A stretch of 64,000 nt of DNA, from positions 160,928,627 to 160,992,626 of the forward strand of contig NC_053036.3 in NCBI RefSeq assembly GCF_002575655.3, read 5' to 3'. The DNA comes from Aegilops tauschii subsp. strangulata (lineage: Eukaryota > Streptophyta > Magnoliopsida > Poales > Poaceae). This document shows positions 54,598 through 64,000 of the stretch, one piece after another. The number at the start of each line of letters is the position of its first letter. The first letter of the stretch is position 1. The position numbers were made by a program, and so were the translations under genes. The notes below the pieces were generated by a model. It saw nothing but the letters and a program-made list of their open reading frames with translations. It did no database searches and had not been told where the DNA came from.

Positions 54598-55334
54598 GTG
54601 GCTGACTTGTGGGCCTACTAAGCGGACGTGTACGCAGGGCTTTGTCAACTTAATCAACAAATGATTCTAGCAGCTGGACCGTTGGATGTTAATCCAACAG
54701 CCGTGCTCCTTCTTCAACCTCTGTTCTTGCTCCTGTCTCCCGTGGGCGGCACCGCGGCTGTGCTGCCGCGCACCCGAACTAGTCAAGTTTCCCACTCCTC
54801 TCCATCTGTGACTCCACTGCCCCGTCTTTCCCATCTCCGGGCCGTTCTAGTCTGGGGCCTCGCTGTCGTCCACCGGCCTTGGTGCACTCGGCACGGTGTG
54901 GTCAACGTGGTCAACAACCGAGATTCATCGGAAGATGACTGTACATGAGAGGCTGACAGTGGGGACGCACCACGCCCATGGACACATGCATGCAACGGAA
55001 CGCGGCGTGGTCAACGTGGTCAAGGAATGACTTCCATCGGACGTGTACTGTACGTGGAGAGGCTGACATCTGAGTCCACAGCCGCAGCAAGGAAGTGCCT
55101 CCTTATTACGCGGAAAATAATGATTCCTCCACCTAACAGCAGGGACCCACCGGACGGGCCACCGTATTTTGCGAAAAAACCTTTCCCCCTGACTGCTGGG
55201 ACCCACCGGACGGGCCACCGTATTTCGCGAAAAAAACGTTCCCCCCGTTGTCAGCTCAGACCCACCGGAAGTGCCTCCTTATTCCGCAGAAAAAATGAAT
55301 ACTCCCCCTGCTAGCTGGGACCCACCTTGGTGGG
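54598..55334. repeat. macro-tandem unit U2
   Basis: 737 bp in the same order as U1 and U3: GTGGGCCTACTAAG, GGGCTTTGTCAACTTA, CTTCTTCAACCTCTG, CATCTCCGGGC, GGTCAACGTGGTCAA, and then subrepeats of CTGACTGCTGGGACCCACCG with ACGGGCCACCGTATTT about 58-60 bp apart. It is non-coding as far as I can see. Confidence 0.75.
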
Positions 55335-56090
55335 AGGCTGACTTGTGGGCCTACTAAGTTGACAGGGACGGAGGGCTTTGTCAACTTAGTCAATATGAAC
55401 GATTCTAGCTCCAGTGACTGTACGATGTCCATCCAACGGCCGTAGTGCTTCTTCAACCTCTGGTCTTCTTGCTCCAGCTGCCCAAACCAGCGCCGGTCGT
55501 GCCGCATGCTCCTGCCTCCCGTGGCCGGCTATGATGCCGCAGAGGCCTCACCACCCCTACTACTCCCACCGCTGGCCAGGCCATCCCTCTACTCACCCAC
55601 ACCCCCTATTATTCTGCGGCGACGGCAGCCTCACACCACAGCCGAACCAGTGAACCCTCGTACTCCTCTCCGCGCGGGCTTCCACTGCCGCATCTTCCCC
55701 GGCTCCGTGTCGTCCCCTTCCTACGCCTCGCCGTCGTCCACCGCCCTAGTGCTCTCGGCGCGGCGTGGTCAACGTGGTCAAGGAACGACTTCCATCGGAA
55801 GAGTACTGTACGTAGAGAGGCTGACAGCTGGGTCCACGGCGGCCGCAAGGAAGTGCCTCCTTATTACGCGCAAAATAATTATTCCTCCACCTGACAGCAG
55901 GGACCCACCGGACGGGCCACCGTATTTCACGAAAAAAATCTTTCCCCCCTGACTGTTGGGGCCCACCAGCTACATCTTCGCACGCAAGGAAGTGCGTCCG
56001 GGCAAAAAAAAAACGATTCGCCCCCTGACTGCTGGGACCCACTAGCTACATCTTCGCATGGAATGAAGTGCCTGACACTCGGGACCCACC
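55335..56090. repeat. macro-tandem unit U3
   Basis: Begins GTGGGCCTACTAAGTTGACA. Its second half (55763-55940) closely matches 55006-55180 in U2. It ends with further GGGACCCAC subrepeats and an A9 run near 56005. The open frame 55506-55952 is a by-product of GC content. Confidence 0.7.
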
Positions 56091-56290
56091 TGGTCGAAGC
56101 ATACGTAGCGTTGTCATTTTGGTCGCGAACTTGTACGTACATACTGGTCGATGTAGAGGCGCGCACGTGTCCTACTAGAGGCGCACACGTAGCATGTACA
56201 CGTATGTACAACGGCCAGGGTGCAAGAAAGTAAATACGGCCACAGACATACATACCGGCGGGGTCTCGAACGCCTACTCACGCGTACCTA
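56091..56290. other. spacer after the macro-tandem array
   Basis: GT/AC-rich sequence with repeated GCGCACACGT, GTACGTACAT and GTATGTAC words. No gene is recognised. Confidence 0.3.
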
Positions 56291-57760
56291 CGGCCAGGGC
56301 TCGTGGACATGGCTAGGTCGGAACAGAGAAACTGCGTTGTCGTCGTGTTCATGGGGAGGCAACGGAATGCGTCGTGTTCATCGGGAGGCAACGTAACGCG
56401 TGGGAGCCAACCGGCTTGGACGGAACAGCCGATGGAAATGAGGCCTGGCGTACCACAGAACAGAGGAAACGGCCTTGTGTTTGACCGACCATGTTCGAAA
56501 CGGGATCCTGTTCATCTGGAGGGGTCAGGCGTACCGCAAAACGGAGGAAACGGACCTCCTACGGTCGAAACAGGGGTCCTGTTGATCGGGAGGGGTGTGG
56601 CGTACCGCAAAACGGAGGAAACAGACTTGTGTTGGAGCGCTACGGTCGAAACGGGGGTCCTATTCATCGGGAGGGGTGTGGCGTACCGCAAAACGGGACT
56701 CCACGGGATACTGTTCATCTCCACCGTCGACCCCCTCCAGCCTCCACGGGCTACTGTTCATCACCGTCGACCTCCTCCAGCCTCCACCTACGACTGTTCA
56801 TCATGGGCTCCTGTTCATGTAGCCTCCACCGCGCGCTACTCCACCGGCTACTGTTCAACCACCCTCTCCACGGGCTCCTGTTCAACCACCCCTCCACGGG
56901 CTACTATTCATCCAGCCCTCCACCGTCTACTATACCTCCAGCCCTCCACGGGTTGGTCCTATTCATCCAGCCTAGGGATGGCAATGGGGCCCCATACCAG
57001 CCAAACCCATGGGGATTTCATCTATTAGGGGGTGGGGATGGAAGAAAAAGATCCCCATGGGGATATTTACATAACTAATTTATTTCCCATAGGGTACAAC
57101 GGGGATGGGGACGATATCCTATTCCCCAGACCCAATACCCATCGGGGACTCGGTTAGTAACTGTGACAGAGCGGTCAACCTTAAAATATTCACAAACAAA
57201 CTTGTGAAAACAAAAAAAGCTCTGGAAAAAAAACCTTACACCTATCTCACGTCCTCACCTCAGCTGCCACCATGACCAAGAAGTAAGTACGACCTAGATA
57301 GGCATTAGCAGGACAATGACAACACCATTTATGTATGTCGATTATAAGGTGTCATATTATGTATATGAGTATTTGTTTATGGGGATGGGGACCCTAATGG
57401 GCCCCCGTTCCCCAGTGGGGCATGGGTATGGGGAAATTTCATCCCCAGTCATGTAAACGGGGATGGGGATGGGATGATAGGGAATAGATGGGGATGGGGA
57501 TGTTGTAGGTATCCACATAGGGGATTGTCCCCATTGCCATCCCTAATCCAGCCCTCCACGGGGTCCTGTTCATCCAGCCCCAACCGGCTCGATTGATCGG
57601 GGTCCTGTTCATCAAGAGGCAACACCACGGGGTCCTGTTCATCCACCCCCACCGGGAACTGTTCATCCAAATCCCCCCAGCAACGCTTACTGTTCATCCA
57701 GAGGCAGCATCGACCGGCTTCAGTTAGCAGCAGTAGCGAAGGAATCACTCGATCAGGTTT
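56291..57760. repeat. degenerate minisatellite of CCTGTTCATC words, interrupted by a hAT element
   Basis: At least 15 occurrences of (T/C)(A/C)CTGTTCATC or close variants, spaced about 25-80 bp. Early copies (56480-56700) are embedded in a 70-bp unit containing GGCGTACCGCAAAACGGAGG. Later copies sit in CTCCACGGGCTACTGTTCAT-type units. Subterminal repeats of a CACTA right end are the likely identity. Confidence 0.65.
56973..57545. mobile_element. hAT-type non-autonomous element, 573 bp, with 8-bp TSD
   Basis: The ends TAGGGATGGCAATGGGG and CCCCATTGCCATCCCTA are inverted repeats. ATCCAGCC occurs at 56965-56972 and 57546-57553. The interior holds many GGGGATGGGGA words on both sides of an AT-rich centre and encodes nothing. 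Confidence 0.9.
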
Positions 57761-57957
57761 AGTTAACAGTCATCGATCGATCGCTCGGGTTCAGTAATGC
57801 GTAGACTGCAGTGCAATCGCTCGGGTTCAGTTAGAGCCCAACGCCTCACCCACGCGCGTGCGTGTACGAGAGAAACGCGCATCGCTTGGCCCCGACCACC
57901 CACCGTAACCGGGAACACCCTGATATTTTCCTCGCCCTCGCTTCTACCACGGTTTTT
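57761..57957. other. spacer to the CACTA right terminal region
   Basis: GATCGATCGCTCGGGTTCAG and a second TCGCTCGGGTTCAG (about 57820) form a short direct repeat. No gene. Confidence 0.35.
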
Positions 57958-58180
57958 ACCGTCATGGACGGCCCAAGGAATGTCATGCAGCTACGTCTCC
58001 GGCCCGCCCAGGACGAAAAGCCCATTTTCTGTCATGATTTTTTGTCATAGAAGTAGGAGCCCACGACATCTATGATGATACTGGGTTTTGTCACAATTAT
58101 CGTCACAGAAGTGTCATAAGTATGACAGAAAAAAATTCGTTCGGCCCAAAATGTCACGGATGTGTCTTTTTTTTGTAGTG
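57958..58180. repeat. right terminal region of CACTA copy 2
   Basis: It contains TGTCATAGAAGTAGG, CGTCACAGAAGTGTCATAAG and GTCACGGATGTGTC, the same words as at the left end, and finishes TTTTTGTAGTG. It is followed directly by the ATG duplication. Confidence 0.85.
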
Positions 58181-58806
58181 ATGCATAGGAATAAAACATA
58201 GTGAGATTATGTAAGGAGTGCATGCACAAATCCAGAGTGATGGTAGCAAACTGTGGATAGACCCAAAACCAATGATAGCAGGCAGATAATAGCTTTAGTT
58301 AAAAAATACAGATAATGGCTCCTTTAATGTTTGTTTGCACCCAACGTGAAACTCATAGTAGACACCCGAGATTAACCAGATAGTAGACAGATAGTACTGA
58401 TTGGTGCCCCAATATGTACCCCACAACCATTTAAAAACTCAAGTTTCAGCATATGTTTGGACCTGACTCGGAGTCTAATAGGTGAACACGATGATAAAGT
58501 AGCATGTCATCATATTAAGCGATGCATAACGTAAGCAGACACGGAAGAGTGCGACCTCTCTTGCAGACCCGTGTAGTCCTCAAGGTCATCTGCTCAGTTG
58601 ATGATGGTAATGCAGTTGTCGTGGCTGCCGGTGGCGGGGAAGAAGATCTGAGGTGGCGAAAGACAGTCTGGAGAGCGGATCCCTGCTATGGTGAACCCTT
58701 CCGTCATTCGAGCAGCTGAGCTGGGGTGGAACACAGCACCGCAGGAGCAGGACAAACCACACATGGTTTTCTTTGACACATATCTGTAACAATAGTAATT
58801 GTGTAA

Positions 58807-59230
58807 GGGCTTGTTTGAATTTGAGGATTCTAATAATGCAGGGATAGGAAATAGACAGGAATAGTATAGGAATGCACGTGAAAAACAGAGAATTTAAAAA
58901 CACAGGATTTCTGCCAATCTGGGTGTTTGGTTCACAAGAATTGGAAGATCACAGGATGCAAAGAAGCATGGTGAGATTAAGTCAAACCACAAGAAAATGT
59001 ACGGTTATAATGTTATTATGCTACTATCTCTTAGTCTTGTGCTTCATGAGTAGGAATTTGAAAAGGAGGAAAAGTGGAAATTAAAATTCCTACGTTTTTT
59101 CTTTCAAGGAGACACTAAAGGAACAAATCCTACAGTTTTCCTTTGCTCCATTCCTTTGCACCAAATTCATGAAAAGTAGTACCATAGGAAACTTTCCAAT
59201 TCCGATGTTTTTCATTCATTTTTCCTTTCA
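58807..59230. mobile_element. Tourist-like MITE in CACTA copy 1, right end eroded
   Basis: It starts GGGCTTGTTTGAATTTGAGG after TAA, as in copy 2. The right inverted repeat is no longer recognisable. It is the orthologous insertion to 29642-30023. Confidence 0.6.
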
Positions 59231-60419
59231 AGCACTGGCGATTCTAGTAGGCAGGCTTGAGCAAGGAAAAGCCTAAACTAAAAAAATGTTTTTGTGCTAC
59301 TTCTATTACTTTGGACCCAGGCCACTGCCCTACTAGCTCAACTCCCAGGGCCATCGACAAATGCACAGCTCAAACGCGCAGAGATGAATAATGATGGCGT
59401 TCAAGAGAGTCCATCACGGATAGCTAAGTTGCCTGGTACCTCACTGCTTGTCATATAGTAGGATAAAATAAACATATTTCCCGTTACTCCGTGTGCTCAG
59501 TGGACAATATATATAACATGTAGAGTAAAAAAGATATGCAACAAGTGTACAACCTCTTTGGCGAAGCCATGTCGATCTCAGCGTGATTGGGTTGGCCGGT
59601 GAGGATGCTCCGGCTGACTTAGCTGTTGGAGGAGGGGAAGAAGATCTTAGGCGTCTGGAGATGGAGCCCGAGGTACTGCTCCGCTGTGATGGAGGGTTTC
59701 GTCGTTGGAGCAGCTCCGATGAGTTGTACGACACCGAGGCTGAAGCAGGACAAGAGAGACAACATTAACCTGAGTGGAATTCTAATAGCATCTCCAATAG
59801 ATGACATAAAATACATAACCACCACAAAGTGTTAGATGTAAAATACATCAGCCGCTCATCTCTGAACTTAACTGTCAAAACTGAATTTAACTGTCGAAAC
59901 TGAACTTGACTGTCGAAACTGAATTTTGCTGTCGAAACTGAATTTTACTGTCAAAACTGAACGCACTAGAGGTGAGGCTACACGTCAGTTGACTGACTTT
60001 TTCATCTCTGGTCAGTCGATTTTGCAGCCGTTGGATACGAAGTCAAGGGCCTGCAGTTCATCGTCAACCTCCACCCCCTAAGCCGCCAGCCACCACCGGC
60101 CAAACAGCCGCCTGCGGCCGGCGGTGCGCCGCCCCGCCCGCCCCGAAAACAGTCCCCATCGCCGGTTCGCCGCCGCCCCGGCCATCCCTCTAGGCCCCCC
60201 CATTCCGAGCTTTTTCTCCGGCGATCCCCACGCCACCGCCCCACCACCGTCGGCGATCACTGCCCCCACCTTGAACCCTAAGATAGATAGTGGGGTACCT
60301 CTCCGGCGAGCCCCCCTCCCCGCTGCGGCTGGTTCTTCCTTAACTCCGGCGAGCCCCCCACCCCTGAAAATCGGCTGACCCAAAAGTCAATTCAGTCGAC
60401 TGAAGTGTAGCTAAATCAG

Positions 60420-60555
60420 AGCAGCATCGCAAGCAAGAGCAAGAGCGAGAGCAGCAGCGCGAGCGCGAGCAAGAGCAAGAGCAGACAAGGCAGGGACCGA
60501 GAGCAAGAGCAGAGCAGCAGCGCGAGCGAGAGCTAAAGCAGCAACAGCTCCTACT
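60420..60555. repeat. GC-rich GAGC/CAGCAG tandem repeat, copy 1
   Basis: AGAGCAAGAGCGAGAGCAGC-type units correspond to 30800-30965 in position and composition. Confidence 0.65.
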
Positions 60556-61434
60556 GATGTGGACGTCGCCGCCGAGGGAGCGACGCCGTGGAGGAAGTGG
60601 CTGGCGATGCCGCCGTGGATGGAGCCGCGCCGTGTCGGCTCGGGACCGAGCGCCGGCAGCACCGTGAGATCGAATCAAGAAGAAAATGTGGCGATTAGTG
60701 TACAACCTCTTTGGTGGCGCCGATTAGGCCGCAACTTCATCCGAGGAAACGGTGATGATGATGCTCTTCCAGTGGTGCAGGTGAAGACGGCGGTGTGGGA
60801 ATGGAGGTGGCGCGAAAGACGAGGGGAACGTCGGGGCAGCCCTTGGAGGTGGAGGGCGGGGTGGCTGAACCGGCGGGACGACCTGATCGACGAAGGATCC
60901 TCATCCGGTATGGTGGATGAGGGACGTCGAGGTGTTGCTGTGGACGACGTCGTCGGGGAAGAGGCTCCGGCTAGGTGGCAGACGGAGGAGGGTGTGGGGC
61001 TTCGTGGGTTTTCCCGGCCTCGGTGTACGAATGGGTGGGCGTATGGGATGGGAGTGGGGAACCATGGCTTATGGACGCGCTTGTCCGAAATGTAGGGTAA
61101 GTTACGAAAGTAACCCCACCGATTTGAGGCGGTTCTTTCGGTTCAGGGGTATCACGGGCATTTCGCGTGTCCGGATTTCACAGGAGGTGGGAGTTTTCGC
61201 GCGCGTTGTAATTTTGGAATAGCAAGGCGCGGGATGAGATGGAGGGAGTTGTCGGAGCACAACGAGACAAAGATTTATCTTAAATATTTCGGGGTAACAA
61301 GGCGCGGGCTGAAGAGGCGGGAGTTTCGCTGCATGATAGACAAAGACGCTAGCTTGAAATTTCGGCATAACAAGGCGCGACTTGAAATTTCAGGAGAACA
61401 AGCTTAACGTGTACCCAGAAAAAAGACAATTTAG

Positions 61435-61498
61435 ACTAGTATGATATACTACGTACAATGTGTTTAACACGCACAACACACACACAGACACCATTTAG
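61435..61498. repeat. short direct repeat flanking the inverted-repeat element
   Basis: ATTTAGACTAGTA occurs at 61430-61442 and again at 61493-61505, where it overlaps the left arm start. CACACACACA lies between. It may reflect a duplication at insertion, or coincidence. Confidence 0.4.
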
Positions 61499-61872
61499 AC
61501 TAGTAAGGTACACGTGCATTGCACGCATGAGATTTGGCAACCAAATTATGAATAAATACCACATTATAGCATGTAAGCTTTGAGTCATATATGCATGATG
61601 TAGATGTTCGTTTAATTCTTATAGTTCATTTCATTCAAAATCATCTAGTTTTTATAAGAAAGCTAATCTATTTTAAGATTCATGGAATTGTGCGTTGTAA
61701 GGCATAAAGTAAAAACAAATCATGTAGAAAAACATTTGGGCAATTCTGATACGGAAGATTCTAGAACAAAGAAGAAGTGCTTGTGTTTTGAGGTTTGTGC
61801 ATTATGCTTAAGTTCAACCATAGAGTCTTCTAGATTGTACATGTTGCAAAATCTGGTGGAATCTAGATGATA

Positions 61873-62999
61873 TCCAACGGCCAGTAGTGCTCAAATTTGC
61901 CAGCTCTGCACCATCAGATTGGCCTCATCCAACGACCGTCTTTCAAAGTTAAAGTTATCCGCACACTATATAAAAAATATAATATATATAGGGGTATAGA
62001 TATAGATATGTGATGCGAAAGCCACCCATCATCTCCAATTAGAATAGTGAGTCCATGCATGGATGCAATGTGGCCAAACGATGTCTACCATCGGTATCTC
62101 AAATTCAAACCAGTCTGACCTTGTTCAATGTGTATACATTACAACATGCTCGTTTCCAAACCACACCACGCAGATCTCCGTTATATTCATGCATGCATGG
62201 GTTTCAAACATCATGATCTCTTATTCAAATATTTGAATTCAACTTTACATTGATTATGACCTCACCTAGTCTTTTACACCCACACATTGGTCTTCTCTAT
62301 AATTGTACCACTAACTTTCTCTCGTGCATGCATGCACACACACTACCAGTCGGCATTATCCATCGCACACACGCAATCTTTTTCTCCAGGTCGGTCTCCC
62401 ATGAAGGCACACACACACACGCACATCCCCCTCTCCATCATATCGGGCATTCTTTATCTCTCACGTGCATGCGCAACGATCGATGTTCCTCTATGTGTGT
62501 GTGTATATAGCTAGGTCTTTCATAGTTTTCCACATAAACCGATCAATCTATATATCTTGTGAGGTCTCACCCTCTTTCCCACGTCCACATCGATCAATCT
62601 ATACCTCTCTATATAGGATTACATATATAGCTAATACACCCACATTAATTATATATCCAACGCCCCCCTCTCATCATCCATGCCTTCCGCTTCATCTCTC
62701 AGACGCGCGCACAATGGCAAAGACGGGGGCAGCAAGGGCCCTGCCCCCCATAACATCACTATATATCGAGGCTAATATGAATGTGATCATTAGACAATTG
62801 CTGGTAAAAATGGTTTAAGTTGACGAATTGTCCCTCCTTGTAAAGGATTAGCAATGCTTGCCCCCTAGCTCATGGGACATTTTTCATGGCTCCGCCACTG
62901 CGCGCAACAGCGCACGTTCTCGCCCCCTCTCTCTAACTATCGATCTCGCAGTTGTGCACTCCTTCATAGTCTCCCTCCACTCGGCCCCTCGCACCATCT
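61873..62999. other. interior of the inverted-repeat element
   Basis: Homologous in part to 32850-33700 in CACTA copy 2 (TCTTTTACACCCACACA, CTAACTTTCTCTC.TGCATG). CA-repeat runs lie near 62335 and 62408. No gene is recognised. Confidence 0.5.
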
Positions 63000-63215
63000 T
63001 CTAGCCCCCACCAGATTTTGCCACATGTACAATCTAGGAGACTCCATCGTTGAACTTACGCATAATGCACAAATCTCAGAACAACAGTGGTTCTGCTTTG
63101 TTCTAGAATCTTCCGTATCATAACTGCCCAAACTTTTTTTCTAGTTGAATTGCCATTATTTGTTTTTACTTTATGCTTTACAACGCACAATTCCATGAAT
63201 CATAAAATAGATTAA

Positions 63216-63497
63216 GGGCTTCTTTGATTCAAAGGATTCTCAAAGGAATTTTGGAGGATTCTAATCCTTAGGAATTTTTCCTATCTTGGTTGTTTGATTC
63301 ATAGGATTGTAAACCATAGGAATTTTTCCATATGATTCATTTGCACTAGATTTCATAGGAAACATCCCATCCACTCAAACCTCTTTGAAAGCATTCTGCG
63401 TTTTTTCTATGCACAATCAAACACTCGTACAATCCTGTAGGATTCAAGACAACATTCCACTCTAATCCCATGTTCTTTCTATGAATCAAAGAGGCCC
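63216..63497. mobile_element. Tourist-like MITE, 282 bp, inside the right arm
   Basis: The ends GGGCTTCTTTGATTCA and TGAATCAAAGAGGCCC are inverted repeats. The flanking triplets are TAA and TAG. The homologous position in the left arm (near 61662) is an empty site with TAG in the same orientation. Confidence 0.85.
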
Positions 63498-63666
63498 TAG
63501 GTCTTTTTATAAAAATTAATTGATTTTGAATGAGATGAACTATAAGAATTAAACGAAGGTCTACAACAGGCATATATGACTCAGAGCTTACATCCTATAG
63601 TGTGGTATTTATTCATAATTTGGTTGCAAAATCTGACGCGTGCAATGCACGTGTACCTTACTAGTA

Positions 63667-64000
63667 CTTCGAGTATGTGCAAAACACAATGGCACCCTAC
63701 ACAGTGTCTCTCTTACAGTTCATGAAGCCACGTGGCACATGTGGAGGCGTTGTCGCGACATCCTTGTGTGGATTGATCACAGAGACGTGCTGCTGGTTCC
63801 AGAAGAATGTACTCGTCCTCCCTGAGCCACACTGGCGGTACATGCATGAAGCGAAGATGTGCACACATGCCACGCACGCACTCATTCCCTCGCACGCACA
63901 CGCGGGTACACGGGCGGACGCAATTTTGTACCAAGATCCACCCCATGTGATAATTTGACGCGTGTAAAGTCCTTCACTTCATTGATGGTCAATTAATACA
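63667..64000. other. CACTA copy 1 interior at the window edge
   Basis: CGCGGGTACACGGG.GGA and GTGATAATTTGACGCGTGTA match 34340-34420 in copy 2. No frame is convincing. Copy 1 continues beyond the window. Confidence 0.5.

Larger units (their letters stand above)
24248..58180 (-). mobile_element. CACTA transposon copy 2, complete, ~33.9 kb with nested insertions
   Basis: The left terminus is CACTACAAAAAAAGACACTT (24248). The right terminus, read inward on the - strand, is CACTACAAAAAAAAGACACA (ending 58180). The 3-bp TSD ATG is present at 24245-24247 and 58181-58183. The left 7.5 kb matches copy 1 in order and content. The interior includes one complete LTR retrotransposon (47364-54334), several MITEs and gene-like DNA. 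The En/Spm-type gene is truncated, and no TNPD transposase is visible, so movement would need help in trans. Confidence 0.9.
58556..61065 (-). pseudogene. En/Spm-type gene of CACTA copy 1, 5' exons
   Basis: This is the upstream part of the gene split by copy 2. The first exon is 61065-60707 (start ATG 61065-61063, Pro/Ser-rich). A 186-bp exon at 59739-59554 is bordered by CTTCAG and GTTGTAC. Another exon ends at 58556, with its upstream border unclear because the expected AG is missing. The exon ends encode L-R-Q-R-G-C-T-L-like residues next to the donor. The exon lengths and order equal those of copy 2. Confidence 0.55.
61499..63666. mobile_element. 2.2-kb long-inverted-repeat element in CACTA copy 1
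   Basis: The left arm (61499-61872, 374 bp) and right arm (about 63000-63666) are close reverse complements. Both start ACTAGTAAGGTACACGTGCA from the outside. The right arm carries an extra MITE (63216-63497). The interior (61873-62999) is non-coding and pyrimidine-rich. The ends resemble those at 32630 and 16900. Mutator-like affinity is possible but unproven. Confidence 0.7.
58181..64000 (-). mobile_element. CACTA transposon copy 1, continuation after copy 2, running off the window
   Basis: It resumes with ATGCATAGGA, matching the homologous position in copy 2 (near 29018). It continues in the same order: upstream exons of the En/Spm-type gene, GC-rich first exon and promoter region (to about 61430), then interior DNA homologous to 31.8-34.4 kb of copy 2. 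The right terminus of copy 1 is not in the window. Confidence 0.8.

Noticed and set aside
55506..57078. Several open frames of 148-241 residues on the + strand
   Set aside because: They follow GC-rich tandem repeats and the CTGTTCATC minisatellite, with low-complexity products and no family resemblance.
1..64000. Bacterial or phage features (operons, Shine-Dalgarno sites, attachment sites)
   Set aside because: Spliced genes, LTR retrotransposons, CACTA and MITE families, and TATA promoters show this is plant nuclear DNA.

Overview
The window looks like nuclear intergenic DNA from a large-genome Triticeae grass (wheat, Aegilops or barley type). It has no intact ordinary host gene that I can recognise. 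It is almost wholly nested transposable elements whose ends match families I know from Triticeae: a BARE-1/Angela-type LTR, Athila-lineage LTR retrotransposons with a tRNA-Asp-type primer site, a large CACTA family, LINE 3' tails, and Stowaway, Tourist and hAT MITEs. Family names come from memory of LTR and terminal sequences and were not searched.

Layout from left to right. (1) 1-5766 is the 3' part of a non-autonomous Ty3/gypsy-type element on the + strand. It has a gag-protease fragment, no reverse transcriptase or integrase, a decayed antisense gene, and a 470-bp 3' LTR. (2) 5767-7537 holds two tandem 3' tails of a LINE with a broken RNase H domain, a LINE-type 3' UTR repeat, a GC-rich inverted-repeat element and an unclear fragment. 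(3) 7538-7791 is the start of a BARE-1/Angela-type LTR, cut by an Athila-lineage element on the - strand (7834-19630). That element's pol and gag are pseudogenes, and it is broken again by a 1.69-kb LINE-derived insertion with a 16-bp target-site duplication (14631-16323) and by an unclassified insertion (about 16900-18219).

(4) At 19631 the Athila 5' LTR is cut by CACTA copy 1, which runs off the right edge of the window. A second CACTA of the same family (copy 2, 24248-58180, TSD ATG, about 33.9 kb) sits in an intron of copy 1's En/Spm-type gene. Both copies carry the same multi-exon - strand gene with exon lengths conserved between them. Both then carry the same non-transposon interior (31.8-34.4 kb in copy 2, 61.4-64.0 kb in copy 1).

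(5) Copy 2's interior contains a broken SINA-type E3 ubiquitin ligase gene, three copies of a TATA-plus-first-exon block, five copies of a roughly 300-bp repeat in both orientations, a recurring 20-nt motif, a complete 6,971-bp gag-only LTR retrotransposon (47364-54334) and a macro-tandem repeat. (6) The right end of copy 2 is followed by the remainder of copy 1, including a 2.2-kb inverted-repeat element carrying a Tourist MITE in one arm.

Insertion order read from nesting: BARE-type LTR, then the Athila element, then CACTA 1, then CACTA 2, then the gag-only LTR element and MITEs. The sequence works as a fossil record and not as a set of cooperating host genes. The most biologically interesting content is the shared gene-like cargo and modular exons of the CACTA family.
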